Below, piece after piece: positions 33,124-40,993 of a stretch of DNA of 48,014 nt. A model generated the notes under the pieces. That model was not told where the DNA came from and ran no database searches. It was given only the letters and a program-made list of their open reading frames with translations. The position numbers and the translations under genes are program-made. This stretch comes from Lachnospiraceae bacterium (lineage in GTDB: Bacteria; Bacillota; Clostridia; Lachnospirales; Lachnospiraceae). Location of the stretch: contig JAEEUS010000014.1 of assembly GCA_016290615.1 (NCBI GenBank), positions 1 to 48,014 of the forward strand. The letters are read 5' to 3'. Position 1 is the stretch's first letter; every line of letters begins with the position of its first letter.

Positions 33124-34140
33124 CTACTCGTCATATCCGTTCGGGTTGTTCTTCTGCCATCTCCATGAGTCGGCACACATCTCTTTTATTCCTCTTTGAG
33201 CTTTCCATCCGAGTTCTTTCTCAGCCTTTGAGGAATCTGCATAGCATGTGTCTATGTCTCCCGCTCTTCTCGGCTTGATCACATACGGGATCTTAACGCC
33301 TGTTGCCTCTTCGAAATTCTTTACGATATCAAGAACGGAATAACCCTGTCCCGTACCTAGATTGTATATAGACAGACCCGAACCTTTAACAAGCTTTTTT
33401 AGAGCCTTTACATGACCGAGTGCAAGATCCACAACGTGGATATAGTCTCTGACTCCGGTACCGTCATGTGTATCGTAGTCATTGCCGAATACTCCCAGCT
33501 CCTTAAGTCTGCCGACTGCAACCTGTGTTACATACGGCATGAGATTGTTCGGTATTCCGTTGGGATTCTCGCCTATGGTTCCTGATTCATGCGCACCTAT
33601 CGGATTGAAGTATCTGAGTAAAACAGCATTCCATTCCTTGTCGGCTATGCACTGATCCATCATGATCTGCTCTATCATGGATTTGGTCCATCCGTAAGGA
33701 TTGGTACATGTACCCTTCGGACACTCTTCGGTTATCGGAACAAATGCAGGTGTTCCGTATACAGTCGCCGATGATGAAAAGATGATGTTCTTGCATGAGT
33801 GTTCATTCATGCTCTTTAAAAGATTAATGGTTCCCGAAATATTATTCTCATAATACAAAAGAGGCTTTTCAACCGATTCGCCTACGGCTTTAAGACCCGC
33901 GAAATGTATGACGGCTTCGATTTTCTCCTCATCAAATATCTTATCGAGAGCTGCCTTGTCCAAAATATCCGCCTCATAAAAAACAGGTCTCAATCCCGTG
34001 ATATTTTCAATCCTGTCAACAACCTTTCTGTCGGAATTGCTCAGATTGTCAATTATCACTACATCATGACCCTCGTTTAAAAGCTCAACCACTGTGTGGC
34101 TTCCTATATATCCTGTTCCCCCCGTTACAAGTATCTTCAT
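33124..34140 (-). CDS. galE: UDP-glucose 4-epimerase
   Basis: 338 residues from the ATG at 34140 (AAAGGAG upstream). NAD site [17 protein letters not shown], catalytic YGWTK (Tyr and Lys of YxxxK) and [13 protein letters not shown] are intact, and the length is that of GalE. It interconverts UDP-glucose and UDP-galactose for polysaccharide and galactose metabolism. It lies downstream of a sugar nucleotidyltransferase gene, with a hairpin between them. Confidence 0.95.
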   Translation of the reverse strand: MKILVTGGTGYIGSHTVVELLNEGHDVVIIDNLSNSDRKVVDRIENITGLRPVFYEADILDKAALDKIFDEEKIEAVIHFAGLKAVGESVEKPLLYYENNISGTINLLKSMNEHSCKNIIFSSSATVYGTPAFVPITEECPKGTCTNPYGWTKSMIEQIMMDQCIADKEWNAVLLRYFNPIGAHESGTIGENPNGIPNNLMPYVTQVAVGRLKELGVFGNDYDTHDGTGVRDYIHVVDLALGHVKALKKLVKGSGLSIYNLGTGQGYSVLDIVKNFEEATGVKIPYVIKPRRAGDIDTCYADSSKAEKELGWKAQRGIKEMCADSWRWQKNNPNGYDE

Positions 34141-34159
34141 ATTCTCTCCTTTATACGCG

Positions 34160-34183
34160 AAAGAGGATGTTTCCATCCTCTTT
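34160..34183 (-). terminator. Intercistronic hairpin between the nucleotidyltransferase and galE genes
   Basis: A perfect ten-base stem AAAGAGGATG/CATCCTCTTT with a four-base loop. It is followed by only three T's, so it is probably a partial terminator or an mRNA-stabilising hairpin and not a full stop. Confidence 0.5.
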
Positions 34184-34205
34184 ATGACTGTGTTGTATTA
34201 TTCTG

Positions 34206-35123
34206 CTATTTCCACAATTCATCGGGATATTCGCCTGCAGCCTTGAGCTTTTTGAAGCTCTCGACAACAAACGGCTTGTCTTCCTTGTATGTAACGCCGA
34301 ACCATTTATCCGGACTGTTGAGCACCTTTACCGTAGCTCTGTTTGACTTGATGATGACATCCACTTCCGTCGGTATCAGACACTCAGCTTTCATCGGATC
34401 ATTCTTTACCTTTTCCCTGTAGAACAGATCCATTGCCTTTTCAAACTCATCAAACAGTCCAGGCTTAAATCCCCACATGTTCATTGAAACAGGTGTCTTT
34501 ACATCTATCGCAACCGGATTGTTTCCATCTGCATCGGTATATGCTGCACCTTCTGCTGTCTTTATGAGGTTCTTCTGCTCAACTATGTCTGTGAGCATGC
34601 TGTTTTCATCAACCTTGCAGACACCTCTTGTGACGCTTCCCTTCTCGGTGAGAGTGTTGCCAAGTTCATAAGATACCATGGCATACTTGTCATCCTGATC
34701 AGCAGTTTCAGAAAGGAAATCATACATTATCTGATATCCGTGCTTGCCGTAATAATCATCTGCATTGATGACCATGAACGGCCCCTTTACGACATCCCTG
34801 CATCTTAGTATGGCATGTGTGGTTCCCCAGGGTTTTACTCTTCCCTCTGGGATCACAAAGTTTGCGGGCACGTTATCGATGTCCTGAAAAACATACTCGA
34901 CCTGCATGTGCCTTGAAACAGCATCACCCACACACTCCCTAAAGTCTGCTTCCATCTCTTTCTTTATGATAAATACGACTTTTTCAAAGCCTGCTGCCTT
35001 TGCATCGTATATAGAAAAATCGATTATCTTATGCCCCCTGTCATCCACGGGATCCATCTGCTTCAAACCGCCGTAACGACTGCCCATTCCGGCTGCCAGA
35101 ATAACCAATACGGGTTTATCCAT
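34206..35123 (-). CDS. Sugar-1-phosphate nucleotidyltransferase
   Basis: 305 residues. The pyrophosphorylase signature LAAGMGSRYGGLKQ, the metal Asp in VINADDYYG and the GTTHAILRCRD segment show a GT-A-fold NDP-sugar pyrophosphorylase. It is not a close match to GalU or RmlA; the long VTRGVCKVDENSMLTDIVEQKNL region is typical of an uncharacterised Clostridial group. Position before galE suggests UDP- or other NDP-hexose formation. AAAGGAGAAGC precedes the ATG, and the promoter is part of a divergent pair with the PaaK-like gene. Confidence 0.85.
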   Translation of the reverse strand: MDKPVLVILAAGMGSRYGGLKQMDPVDDRGHKIIDFSIYDAKAAGFEKVVFIIKKEMEADFRECVGDAVSRHMQVEYVFQDIDNVPANFVIPEGRVKPWGTTHAILRCRDVVKGPFMVINADDYYGKHGYQIMYDFLSETADQDDKYAMVSYELGNTLTEKGSVTRGVCKVDENSMLTDIVEQKNLIKTAEGAAYTDADGNNPVAIDVKTPVSMNMWGFKPGLFDEFEKAMDLFYREKVKNDPMKAECLIPTEVDVIIKSNRATVKVLNSPDKWFGVTYKEDKPFVVESFKKLKAAGEYPDELWK

Positions 35124-35156
35124 AGCTTCTCCTTTCAGTACGTTTTCGTAAAAACA

Positions 35157-35186
35157 ATTATAGCATTTATCGGTTGTATTTGTCTA
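35157..35186 (-). promoter_or_regulatory. Promoter of the nucleotidyltransferase-galE transcript
   Basis: TAGACA (35181-35186), 18 bases, TGC-extended TATAAT (35157-35162) on the minus strand. Its -35 overlaps the -35 of the divergent plus-strand promoter by five bases. Confidence 0.65.
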
Positions 35187-35208
35187 TCTTGCCTTTTCAT
35201 GCTATATT
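35180..35208 (+). promoter_or_regulatory. Promoter of the PaaK-like gene, predicted leaderless
   Basis: TTGTCT (35180-35185), 17 bases, TGC-extended TATATT (35203-35208). The start would fall at about 35215, one base before the ATG at 35216. The 12 bases ATGCTATATTAC are shared with the promoter at 7381. Confidence 0.55.
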
Positions 35209-35215
35209 ACTTCGT

Positions 35216-36424
35216 ATGGAAGAAACAGATCTTAAAGAGAGTATAAATCTCGTTAAAAAATACAATAAGATGACACCCAAGGAACGCGACCAGATAAAGC
35301 GTCAGCGCTTCTATGCAATGGTCTCGTTTGCAAGGAAGCATAACCCGCTTTATGCCAAACTTTATGAGAATCTGGGTGTTAATTTTTTCATGCGCGACGT
35401 ACCGTATGTCGAGCGTGATTTTCTGCTGTCCAACAAGGATATCTGGGAAAGCGATGAAGTCATCCCTTCTTTTATCCCGCAGGCTATAAACACAGTCAGA
35501 TCATTTACATTTCCCTCTGATTACAGACGCTTTCTGCTCCACGGTTCAAGATATGTGATAATCTCATCCTCTGACGGGGCGCTGCAGCAGGCAGCCTGGT
35601 CAAAGACTACAACGGTGCTGTCTGTCTTTTTGCCGATAGAAGAGATGACAAAACAGTTAAATGAGCTGCGCCCTGCCTTTTTATGGGCATATCCCTCTAC
35701 ACTGGAAAAACTTTTGGAACAGAAAAAGCTGGGCAATCTTACCATCAAGCCCGTACTCATTATCGCAGGCGGAGAAGCTTTAGCGGATGAGCTGAGAGCA
35801 TCTTTAATAGATGAATTTGAAGGTACTGTTCAGGCAACTTATTCAAGCGCTGAGTTCGGAACAGTTGCTTCGGAATGTCAGATGGGACATTTGCATGTAA
35901 ACGATGACTGGATAATACTTGAGCAGGCGGATGCAAAAGGCAAGCCATGTGCTGAAGGGCAAAAGCCGGAAAAGATCTTAGTCACAAACATGTACAAGAC
36001 AGACTTTCCGGTTATAAGGATGACTCTGCCCGACAATATAAGATTTCATGACAAGGCATGTCCATGCGGGAACCCGTCGCCCTGGATAAGCATTACATCA
36101 GCCAAGGATGACACAATACTGTTTAAGACGGGAAGCGAAACAAACGTTACGATCCATACCGATGAGTTCTCGGACATATTAAAAGACATATCCGGACTCA
36201 ATGGATATCAGATAGTATTATATGCAAACAATAACATTTCACTTCGTATGGATGTTGAGAGCGAAGATATGAGAGGTATCATATTCCTTCAGGCAGAACA
36301 GACTATACGTCGTTTTCTAAAAGAAAAGGGCGTAACCGCTTCCGCCATAACAATGGACGCGGATACTCCCTTAAGAAACGAACAAAACGGCAAATTAAAG
36401 AATATACTGGACTGCCGTCCGTAG
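35216..36424 (+). CDS. PaaK-like (phenylacetate-CoA ligase/F390 synthetase-type) adenylate-forming protein
   Basis: 402 residues from the ATG at 35216; a longer frame starts at a TTG (35174). The overall layout is PaaK-like: N-terminal YAMVSFARKHNPLYAKLYE, central VLIIAGGEAL, YSSAEFGTVASECQMGHLHV, and CPCGNPSPWI near the end. The phosphate-binding TSGTTG loop is replaced by SSSDGALQQA and the ATP-ribose Asp motif is altered (IRMTLPDN), so catalysis may be lost or changed. No ribosome site is seen. It is one of two plus-strand genes, divergent from the nucleotidyltransferase and convergent, with one base between them, on the HAD gene. Confidence 0.8.
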   Translation: MEETDLKESINLVKKYNKMTPKERDQIKRQRFYAMVSFARKHNPLYAKLYENLGVNFFMRDVPYVERDFLLSNKDIWESDEVIPSFIPQAINTVRSFTFPSDYRRFLLHGSRYVIISSSDGALQQAAWSKTTTVLSVFLPIEEMTKQLNELRPAFLWAYPSTLEKLLEQKKLGNLTIKPVLIIAGGEALADELRASLIDEFEGTVQATYSSAEFGTVASECQMGHLHVNDDWIILEQADAKGKPCAEGQKPEKILVTNMYKTDFPVIRMTLPDNIRFHDKACPCGNPSPWISITSAKDDTILFKTGSETNVTIHTDEFSDILKDISGLNGYQIVLYANNNISLRMDVESEDMRGIIFLQAEQTIRRFLKEKGVTASAITMDADTPLRNEQNGKLKNILDCRP

Positions 36425-36425
36425 A

Positions 36426-37037
36426 TCATGAGATCTTTCCGTTTAATATATCATCGATGACACTGTTTACGTGTTGTCTGCTTTCTATAGTGACGCTTTT
36501 TATACCGAGACTCTCAGCAGTATCGGTATTTTCTTTTCTGTCATCTAAAAACAGGCATTCCTTTGGATCCAGATCATATCTTTTAAGCAGTGTCTCATAT
36601 ATATCCCTGTCAGGCTTTACCTGATGCACCTCATATGATACCAGGCGTCCGTCAAGATCATCCATGAACGCTGCATCTTTGGTATGCATCTCAAAGAGGT
36701 ACTTTGAGTAATTGCTGAGAAGATATATCCTGTAACCTTTTTCCTTAAGGATATGTATCTTCTCCCATACTTCAGGCCTCGGGATGTTCATCCTCTCGCC
36801 ATGGATAATGAATTCCTTTATGTTTTCCTTATATTCGGGATAACGCTTTCCAAACTCTGTTATAAGATCATCCCTTGATATGGTATCAGCATCATGCATC
36901 ACCCAGAGTTCATCTTCTAGCATCGTTGTTCCAAGCTGTATTGCTTTTTCTCTGTCAAGTCCAGTATCTACAAGCGCATCTATCCATCTGTATTCCATCA
37001 GGACATTTCCAACATCAAAAATAATATTTCTTATCAT
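36426..37037 (-). CDS. HAD-superfamily hydrolase
   Basis: 203 residues. HAD motifs: I IIFDVGNVLMEY (the Asp nucleophile keeps its place, but the second Asp is Asn/Val as in the YihX-like group), II YLLSNYS, III KPDRDIYETL, IV CLFLDDRKEN. The cap is helical between motifs I and II. It resembles the glucose-1-phosphatase/epoxide-hydrolase-like subgroup. Substrate unknown. Its ATG lies two bases after the SufB-like stop and lacks a ribosome site, so it is coupled to the SufBC genes. Confidence 0.88.
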   Translation of the reverse strand: MIRNIIFDVGNVLMEYRWIDALVDTGLDREKAIQLGTTMLEDELWVMHDADTISRDDLITEFGKRYPEYKENIKEFIIHGERMNIPRPEVWEKIHILKEKGYRIYLLSNYSKYLFEMHTKDAAFMDDLDGRLVSYEVHQVKPDRDIYETLLKRYDLDPKECLFLDDRKENTDTAESLGIKSVTIESRQHVNSVIDDILNGKIS

Positions 37038-37039
37038 AA

Positions 37040-37957
37040 CTATTTCAAAAATCCGTTCACTATTTCTTCTTCAGCTTCTTCTTCAGTAAGTCCGAGAGTC
37101 ATCAGCTTTATAAGCTGTTCTCCTGCGATCTTTCCTATCGCTGCTTCATGCACAAGACTCGCATCAACATTCGCCGCGGTAAGTTCCGGTATCGCAGTAA
37201 CTATCGCCTCATCCATGAGTATGGCATCACACTCCGAATGACCCGCACATTTATTGTTTCCGCTTATTGCAGCAAAAAACTTCTGCTTTGACTTTCCTCT
37301 CGCTACAGATCTTGATACAACGTTTGTACTGCAGTCTATTCCGTCAAGCTGTACATCAAAATCCGTTGATGCATACTGGGTGCCGTGAGTCATTATCTTT
37401 TCCTTCACGATAAATGTTGCTCTGTCGGCAAGTCTTCCCTTTGTCACTCTGCTTGTTGAATCTATTCCTTTTATCTGGGTTGTCTCCATCTCAAGGTAGG
37501 AATCCTCATCCATCTCGACCACAGTGGTTGGATTCATGATGTTCTCGCCGCTTCCGTCAGCTTCTCCGTAATGCTTTTCTATATATTTGACCTTTGCTCT
37601 CTTTCCCACATGGAAAGTATGTATTCCGTCATGACCAGATTCCTGGTCGCCGCAGTTGTGTATTCCGCATCCGGCAACTATCACGACATCAGCATCTTCA
37701 CCGATATAGAAATCATTATAGACAAGATCGGTAAGACCGCTCTCGCTTATTATCACCGGTATATGAACGCTCTCATTCTTTGTACCCGGTGCAATGATGA
37801 TGTCTATCCCCGGCTTGTCTGTTTTTGTGACAATGTCGATATTGGCTGTTGTATTTCTGCTTTGAAGTTTTCCGTTTGCGCGTATGTTGTATGCGCCTTC
37901 TGGTACTTCATGTATATCCGCTATCTCAGCTAAGAGATTCTTTGAGATACTATCCAT
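37040..37957 (-). CDS. SufB-like iron-sulfur scaffold protein (minimal SufBC/SMS-type system)
   Basis: 305 residues, much shorter than E. coli SufB (about 495) because the N-terminal extension is missing. The SufBD beta-helix core is present, with Cys243 in SECDAILMD in the position of the essential SufB Cys405, Glu258 in IPELTA, and the C-terminal VHEAAIGKIAGEQLIKLMTLGLTEEEA. It should form a complex with SufC to build Fe-S clusters. There is no SufD, SufS or SufU nearby. Two-gene SufBC sets (called SMS) are known in anaerobic bacteria and archaea. Additional Cys pair GCGIHNCG at 96-103. AGGATAG precedes the ATG. Confidence 0.85.
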   Translation of the reverse strand: MDSISKNLLAEIADIHEVPEGAYNIRANGKLQSRNTTANIDIVTKTDKPGIDIIIAPGTKNESVHIPVIISESGLTDLVYNDFYIGEDADVVIVAGCGIHNCGDQESGHDGIHTFHVGKRAKVKYIEKHYGEADGSGENIMNPTTVVEMDEDSYLEMETTQIKGIDSTSRVTKGRLADRATFIVKEKIMTHGTQYASTDFDVQLDGIDCSTNVVSRSVARGKSKQKFFAAISGNNKCAGHSECDAILMDEAIVTAIPELTAANVDASLVHEAAIGKIAGEQLIKLMTLGLTEEEAEEEIVNGFLK

Positions 37958-37960
37958 AAT

Positions 37961-38674
37961 CTATCCTACTTTCTGCGCAAGGACGCTGCATGTCCCCTCT
38001 GCCATAAGATCAGGCCAAACTTCTTCTTTTGTACCTGTCTGTTTTACTTTTCCTTCAGATATCACTATGATCTGATCGGCGATATTAAGTATCCTTTCCT
38101 GATGCGAAATGATAAGTATGGATCCGTTTATCTTTTCATGCATCTTTTCAAAAACCTTTATGAGACTATTAAAGCTCCACAGATCTATTCCTGCCTCAGG
38201 CTCGTCAAAGATCGAAAGCTTTGTGCTCCTTGCGATGATCATCGCGATCTCGATCCTTTTTAATTCTCCGCCTGAAAGTGACGCATTTACCTCTCTGTTG
38301 ATATAGTCTCTTGCACACAGTCCTACCTCGGAAAGGATGTTGCAGGATTCTGCCACAGTCGTATTCTTTCCTGCTGCAAGTGATAAAAGATCCTTTACGG
38401 TTATTCCCTTAAACTTAACGGGTGTCTGAAATGCATAGCTTATTCCAAGTTTTGCCCTCTCGGTAACAGACATATCCGTGATATCCTGGCCGTCAAAAAG
38501 TATCTGGCCAGATGTCGGTTTGATTATTCCTGCTATTATCTTTGCAAGAGTCGATTTTCCGCCGCCGTTTGGTCCGGTTATTGCGATAAATCCCTCAGAG
38601 ATATTAAGACTGACATCCTTTATTATCTCTTTTTCATCCTCTACTACATAGGATATATTTTTAAGTTCCAGCAT
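37961..38674 (-). CDS. sufC: SufC-like Fe-S cluster assembly ATPase
   Basis: 237 residues. ABC ATPase with Walker A GPNGGGKST, Q-loop AFQTP, signature LSGGELKR and Walker B SIFDEPEAGID; KRIEIAMIIA is typical of SufC. Soluble partner that energises SufB in the cytoplasm. It starts 9 bases after the rhomboid gene and ends three bases before the SufB-like gene, a tight operon. Confidence 0.92.
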   Translation of the reverse strand: MLELKNISYVVEDEKEIIKDVSLNISEGFIAITGPNGGGKSTLAKIIAGIIKPTSGQILFDGQDITDMSVTERAKLGISYAFQTPVKFKGITVKDLLSLAAGKNTTVAESCNILSEVGLCARDYINREVNASLSGGELKRIEIAMIIARSTKLSIFDEPEAGIDLWSFNSLIKVFEKMHEKINGSILIISHQERILNIADQIIVISEGKVKQTGTKEEVWPDLMAEGTCSVLAQKVG

Positions 38675-38683
38675 TTTTAACTC

Positions 38684-39253
38684 CTATTTCTTCTTTCCCA
38701 TCCTGTACCCCAGCGCGCATCCGCATCCGCCGCCTACGATATGAGTCAGCTGTGATACATTGTCATTTACAAATATTGCGTTTACTATCTCCTGACCTAT
38801 ATATAATACACATACGATTATTAGCGTGAGCGGTATCTTTCCGTTTTTGATATCCGTCATGGAAGAAAGGATTATGAAACAGAAAACTATTCCGCTAGCT
38901 CCAAGGAGCATTGCTCTAGGGAAAAAGAGATAATTTACAAGTCCCGTTATCAGTGCCGTGACCGCGATCATTATAAGCGTATTCTTGCTTCCGTACTTCT
39001 CTTCTATGCCGGGTCCAAGTAGCAAGAAAAACATCATATTTGATATATAATGCGAAAAATCTGCATGTCCCAAGACATGAGTGAACAGTCTTACATATGT
39101 CAGCGGATTAGCCGGTGAGGATCTGTATACGGAAAACAGAAGCTTGTTTGAATAACCCATCGTAATATATGAGAGTATCAGCGCGACAAGCGATATTCCC
39201 GCAAATGTCAAAATCACTGGTGAATTGTAATCTATGAGCTTTAACTTTTTCAT
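38684..39253 (-). CDS. Rhomboid-family intramembrane serine protease
   Basis: 189 residues from the ATG at 39253 (AGGGAG upstream). Six membrane helices. The catalytic Ser120 is in GASG and the His171 in QLTHIVGGGCG; HADFSHYISNMMFF provides the helix-2 His and Asn72 of the oxyanion site. It cuts membrane helices within the bilayer; the substrate is unknown. It lies between the aldolase-like and SufC genes; such a pairing suggests only shared transcription. Confidence 0.9.
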   Translation of the reverse strand: MKKLKLIDYNSPVILTFAGISLVALILSYITMGYSNKLLFSVYRSSPANPLTYVRLFTHVLGHADFSHYISNMMFFLLLGPGIEEKYGSKNTLIMIAVTALITGLVNYLFFPRAMLLGASGIVFCFIILSSMTDIKNGKIPLTLIIVCVLYIGQEIVNAIFVNDNVSQLTHIVGGGCGCALGYRMGKKK

Positions 39254-39270
39254 CTGCTCCCTTTCAAATA

Positions 39271-40509
39271 TCAACCCTTAAGCTTTGAGTAGCTCTCTTT
39301 ATAAAACTCTCTTTCCTTCTTTGCGATGCGTCCCTTTATGGGTACGGCGTCTGCACACATGGCAAGCTTTGCTGCCATGCATCCCTTTTCGAGCACATAC
39401 GCACAGGCCTCGGTATCGCTTTCAGATCCGCCGACGCAGATCGCTCCCTGACCTGCTATAAGAACCGCACTGTTATCCTTTAAACCTCTTGAGATAGCCG
39501 TCGGAGATTCAAAATGAGGCTTCTTTGACGGCTTTCCGACACACTTTATCGTCTCTCCGACTATCTGAGCCTGATCGTCTATATAGGGATCGAATCCCTC
39601 ATAGGTCTTGCTTATATCAACGATATTGGGAAGGGTTACATGATAGATATTGCTTATCTGTCTGTTCTCATAGATCTTTGCATGTATGAGAGCTATCCTG
39701 TTCAGGTTTCTCTTAAACAGGCCCTTGGCTATAGGCTTCTTGTCGCCTGCCTTAAACCTGTATTCGTTGTCTCCGAGTACGAGAGTTATCTCATCACCTT
39801 CAATATGACTGATGCCGTAATCGACATAACCGTCCTTATTGATATCCTCTTCGAGCGCATCTTCTGTATCAGCGCCATCCTCATTTGTAGCACTGTCTGT
39901 GTTCTTTATCAGATCGGTTTTGGCAAATGAGTCAGTCATGCTCTCGTATTTGAACTTGCAGACCTGTTCCATCACGGAAGATATCTCGAATGCATTGTCA
40001 AAGTCCTCTCCCATGCACAGCACGCCGTGATTTCTAAGCAAAAGTGAAGAGCAGTCCTTTGATCTTTTGAGTTCCTTTTTCACCTTTCTTCTTAAGGCAG
40101 GAGAAGATGACATTCCATACCCTGCGCACGGAATCCTGTCACCCAGAAACTGCTTTTCCTCTTCGGTAAGCTCGATATCTATTCCCAGTATGCTGACAAC
40201 GGAAGCATATGTCTGATGTGTATGTACAACAAAATTAACATCCGGTCTTGCCGCATAGACATCAGCATGTATCCCGCACTCCGAAGACGGCTTGATATCT
40301 CCCTCATACGTGCATTTCTTGATATTGACAACAACAATATCATCGGGCGTAAGACTCTCGTAAGCCTTTCCGCTGGGTGTTATAACAAACTGTTCGTCAC
40401 TTATCCTGGCGCTTATGTTTCCCCAGGTTCGGACTATGAGCCCCTCTCTCAAGAGACGAAGCCCAGCCTCTATAACAAGTTTTTTTGCTTCCTGCAATTC
40501 GTATGCCAT
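39271..40509 (-). CDS. Tandem class II aldolase/adducin-domain protein, second copy degenerate
   Basis: 412 residues. The first domain (about 1-210) has the full class II aldolase site: SSECGIHADVY with the Glu and His, HTHQTYAS with two zinc His and LRNHGVLC with the third. The second (about 250-405) repeats the fold (ALIHAKIYENRQISN, VLIAGQGAICVG) but lacks the zinc His. L-fuculose- or L-ribulose-phosphate-type aldolases or epimerases normally have one domain, so the extra copy may be structural or regulatory. The ATG is close to a hairpin that can either pair upstream or with the ribosome site (40505-40548). Confidence 0.85.
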   Translation of the reverse strand: MAYELQEAKKLVIEAGLRLLREGLIVRTWGNISARISDEQFVITPSGKAYESLTPDDIVVVNIKKCTYEGDIKPSSECGIHADVYAARPDVNFVVHTHQTYASVVSILGIDIELTEEEKQFLGDRIPCAGYGMSSSPALRRKVKKELKRSKDCSSLLLRNHGVLCMGEDFDNAFEISSVMEQVCKFKYESMTDSFAKTDLIKNTDSATNEDGADTEDALEEDINKDGYVDYGISHIEGDEITLVLGDNEYRFKAGDKKPIAKGLFKRNLNRIALIHAKIYENRQISNIYHVTLPNIVDISKTYEGFDPYIDDQAQIVGETIKCVGKPSKKPHFESPTAISRGLKDNSAVLIAGQGAICVGGSESDTEACAYVLEKGCMAAKLAMCADAVPIKGRIAKKEREFYKESYSKLKG

Positions 40510-40548
40510 ACCTTCTCCTTACAAAAGGAGTATGGCAAGCCATACTCC
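40505..40548 (-). promoter_or_regulatory. Two-way hairpin at the start of the aldolase gene
   Basis: A perfect ten-base stem, GGAGTATGGC (minus strand, 40539-40548) with GCCATACTCC (40527-40536), has only a two-base loop and is followed by TTTTG. The second arm can instead pair with the gene start: CTCCTT with AAGGAG (40515-40520), and GCCATAC with GTATGGC (40505-40511, covering the ATG). The two folds exclude each other, one freeing and one hiding the ribosome site. Confidence 0.5.
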
Positions 40549-40567
40549 CGTAAACCCCATCTTAATG

Positions 40568-40924
40568 TTATCCTTCGGTAAAGAACTGTCCCTTGATGAT
40601 GAATCCGACACCCATGGCAAGCGGTATTACCATGAGTAAGACATCAACAAGCGTTATGCCGTAGAACGTTATATTTATCACTAAAAGGATCGATAATAGC
40701 AGAAGCATAAGCACTATCAGAACCAGGACTCTTGTTAAGACACACGGCTTGACGAACATCGCTATCATGGCGATTATGAACAGGACTATCAGAATTCCTC
40801 CTGTGCTTACCGTATTTCCAAATCTGTAGAATCCGAAGTTTGATACATGCGCTGCCCTGAATACCATAAACAGTCCTACCAGCGCCAGAAGCGTACCTAT
40901 CATTCTGTATCCGGCTTTTGTCAT
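40568..40924 (-). CDS. Small four-helix membrane protein of unknown function
   Basis: 118 residues with four predicted membrane helices (about 7-25, 43-58, 64-84, 90-110) and a charged extreme C-terminus. No recognised family motif. The ribosome site AAGGGG precedes the ATG and a good promoter lies at 40964-40992. It may begin the aldolase-rhomboid-SufCB-HAD transcript through the hairpin. Confidence 0.7.
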   Translation of the reverse strand: MTKAGYRMIGTLLALVGLFMVFRAAHVSNFGFYRFGNTVSTGGILIVLFIIAMIAMFVKPCVLTRVLVLIVLMLLLLSILLVINITFYGITLVDVLLMVIPLAMGVGFIIKGQFFTEG

Positions 40925-40963
40925 CTTTTTTCCCCTTTTATCTATTGTTACTGCTACAACGAA

Positions 40964-40992
40964 ATTGTATCATGATTGCGTATTATTAGCAA
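40964..40992 (-). promoter_or_regulatory. Promoter of the small membrane protein gene and perhaps the aldolase-Suf operon
   Basis: TTGCTA (40987-40992), 17 bases, TGA-extended TACAAT (40964-40969) on the minus strand, overlapping the region just after the diguanylate cyclase stop. Confidence 0.65.
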
Positions 40993-40993
40993 T

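Noticed and set aside
34160-34183. Full transcription stop between the nucleotidyltransferase and galE genes
   Set aside because: The stem is perfect but only three T's follow, and no promoter is seen between it and galE, so the two are better treated as one transcript.
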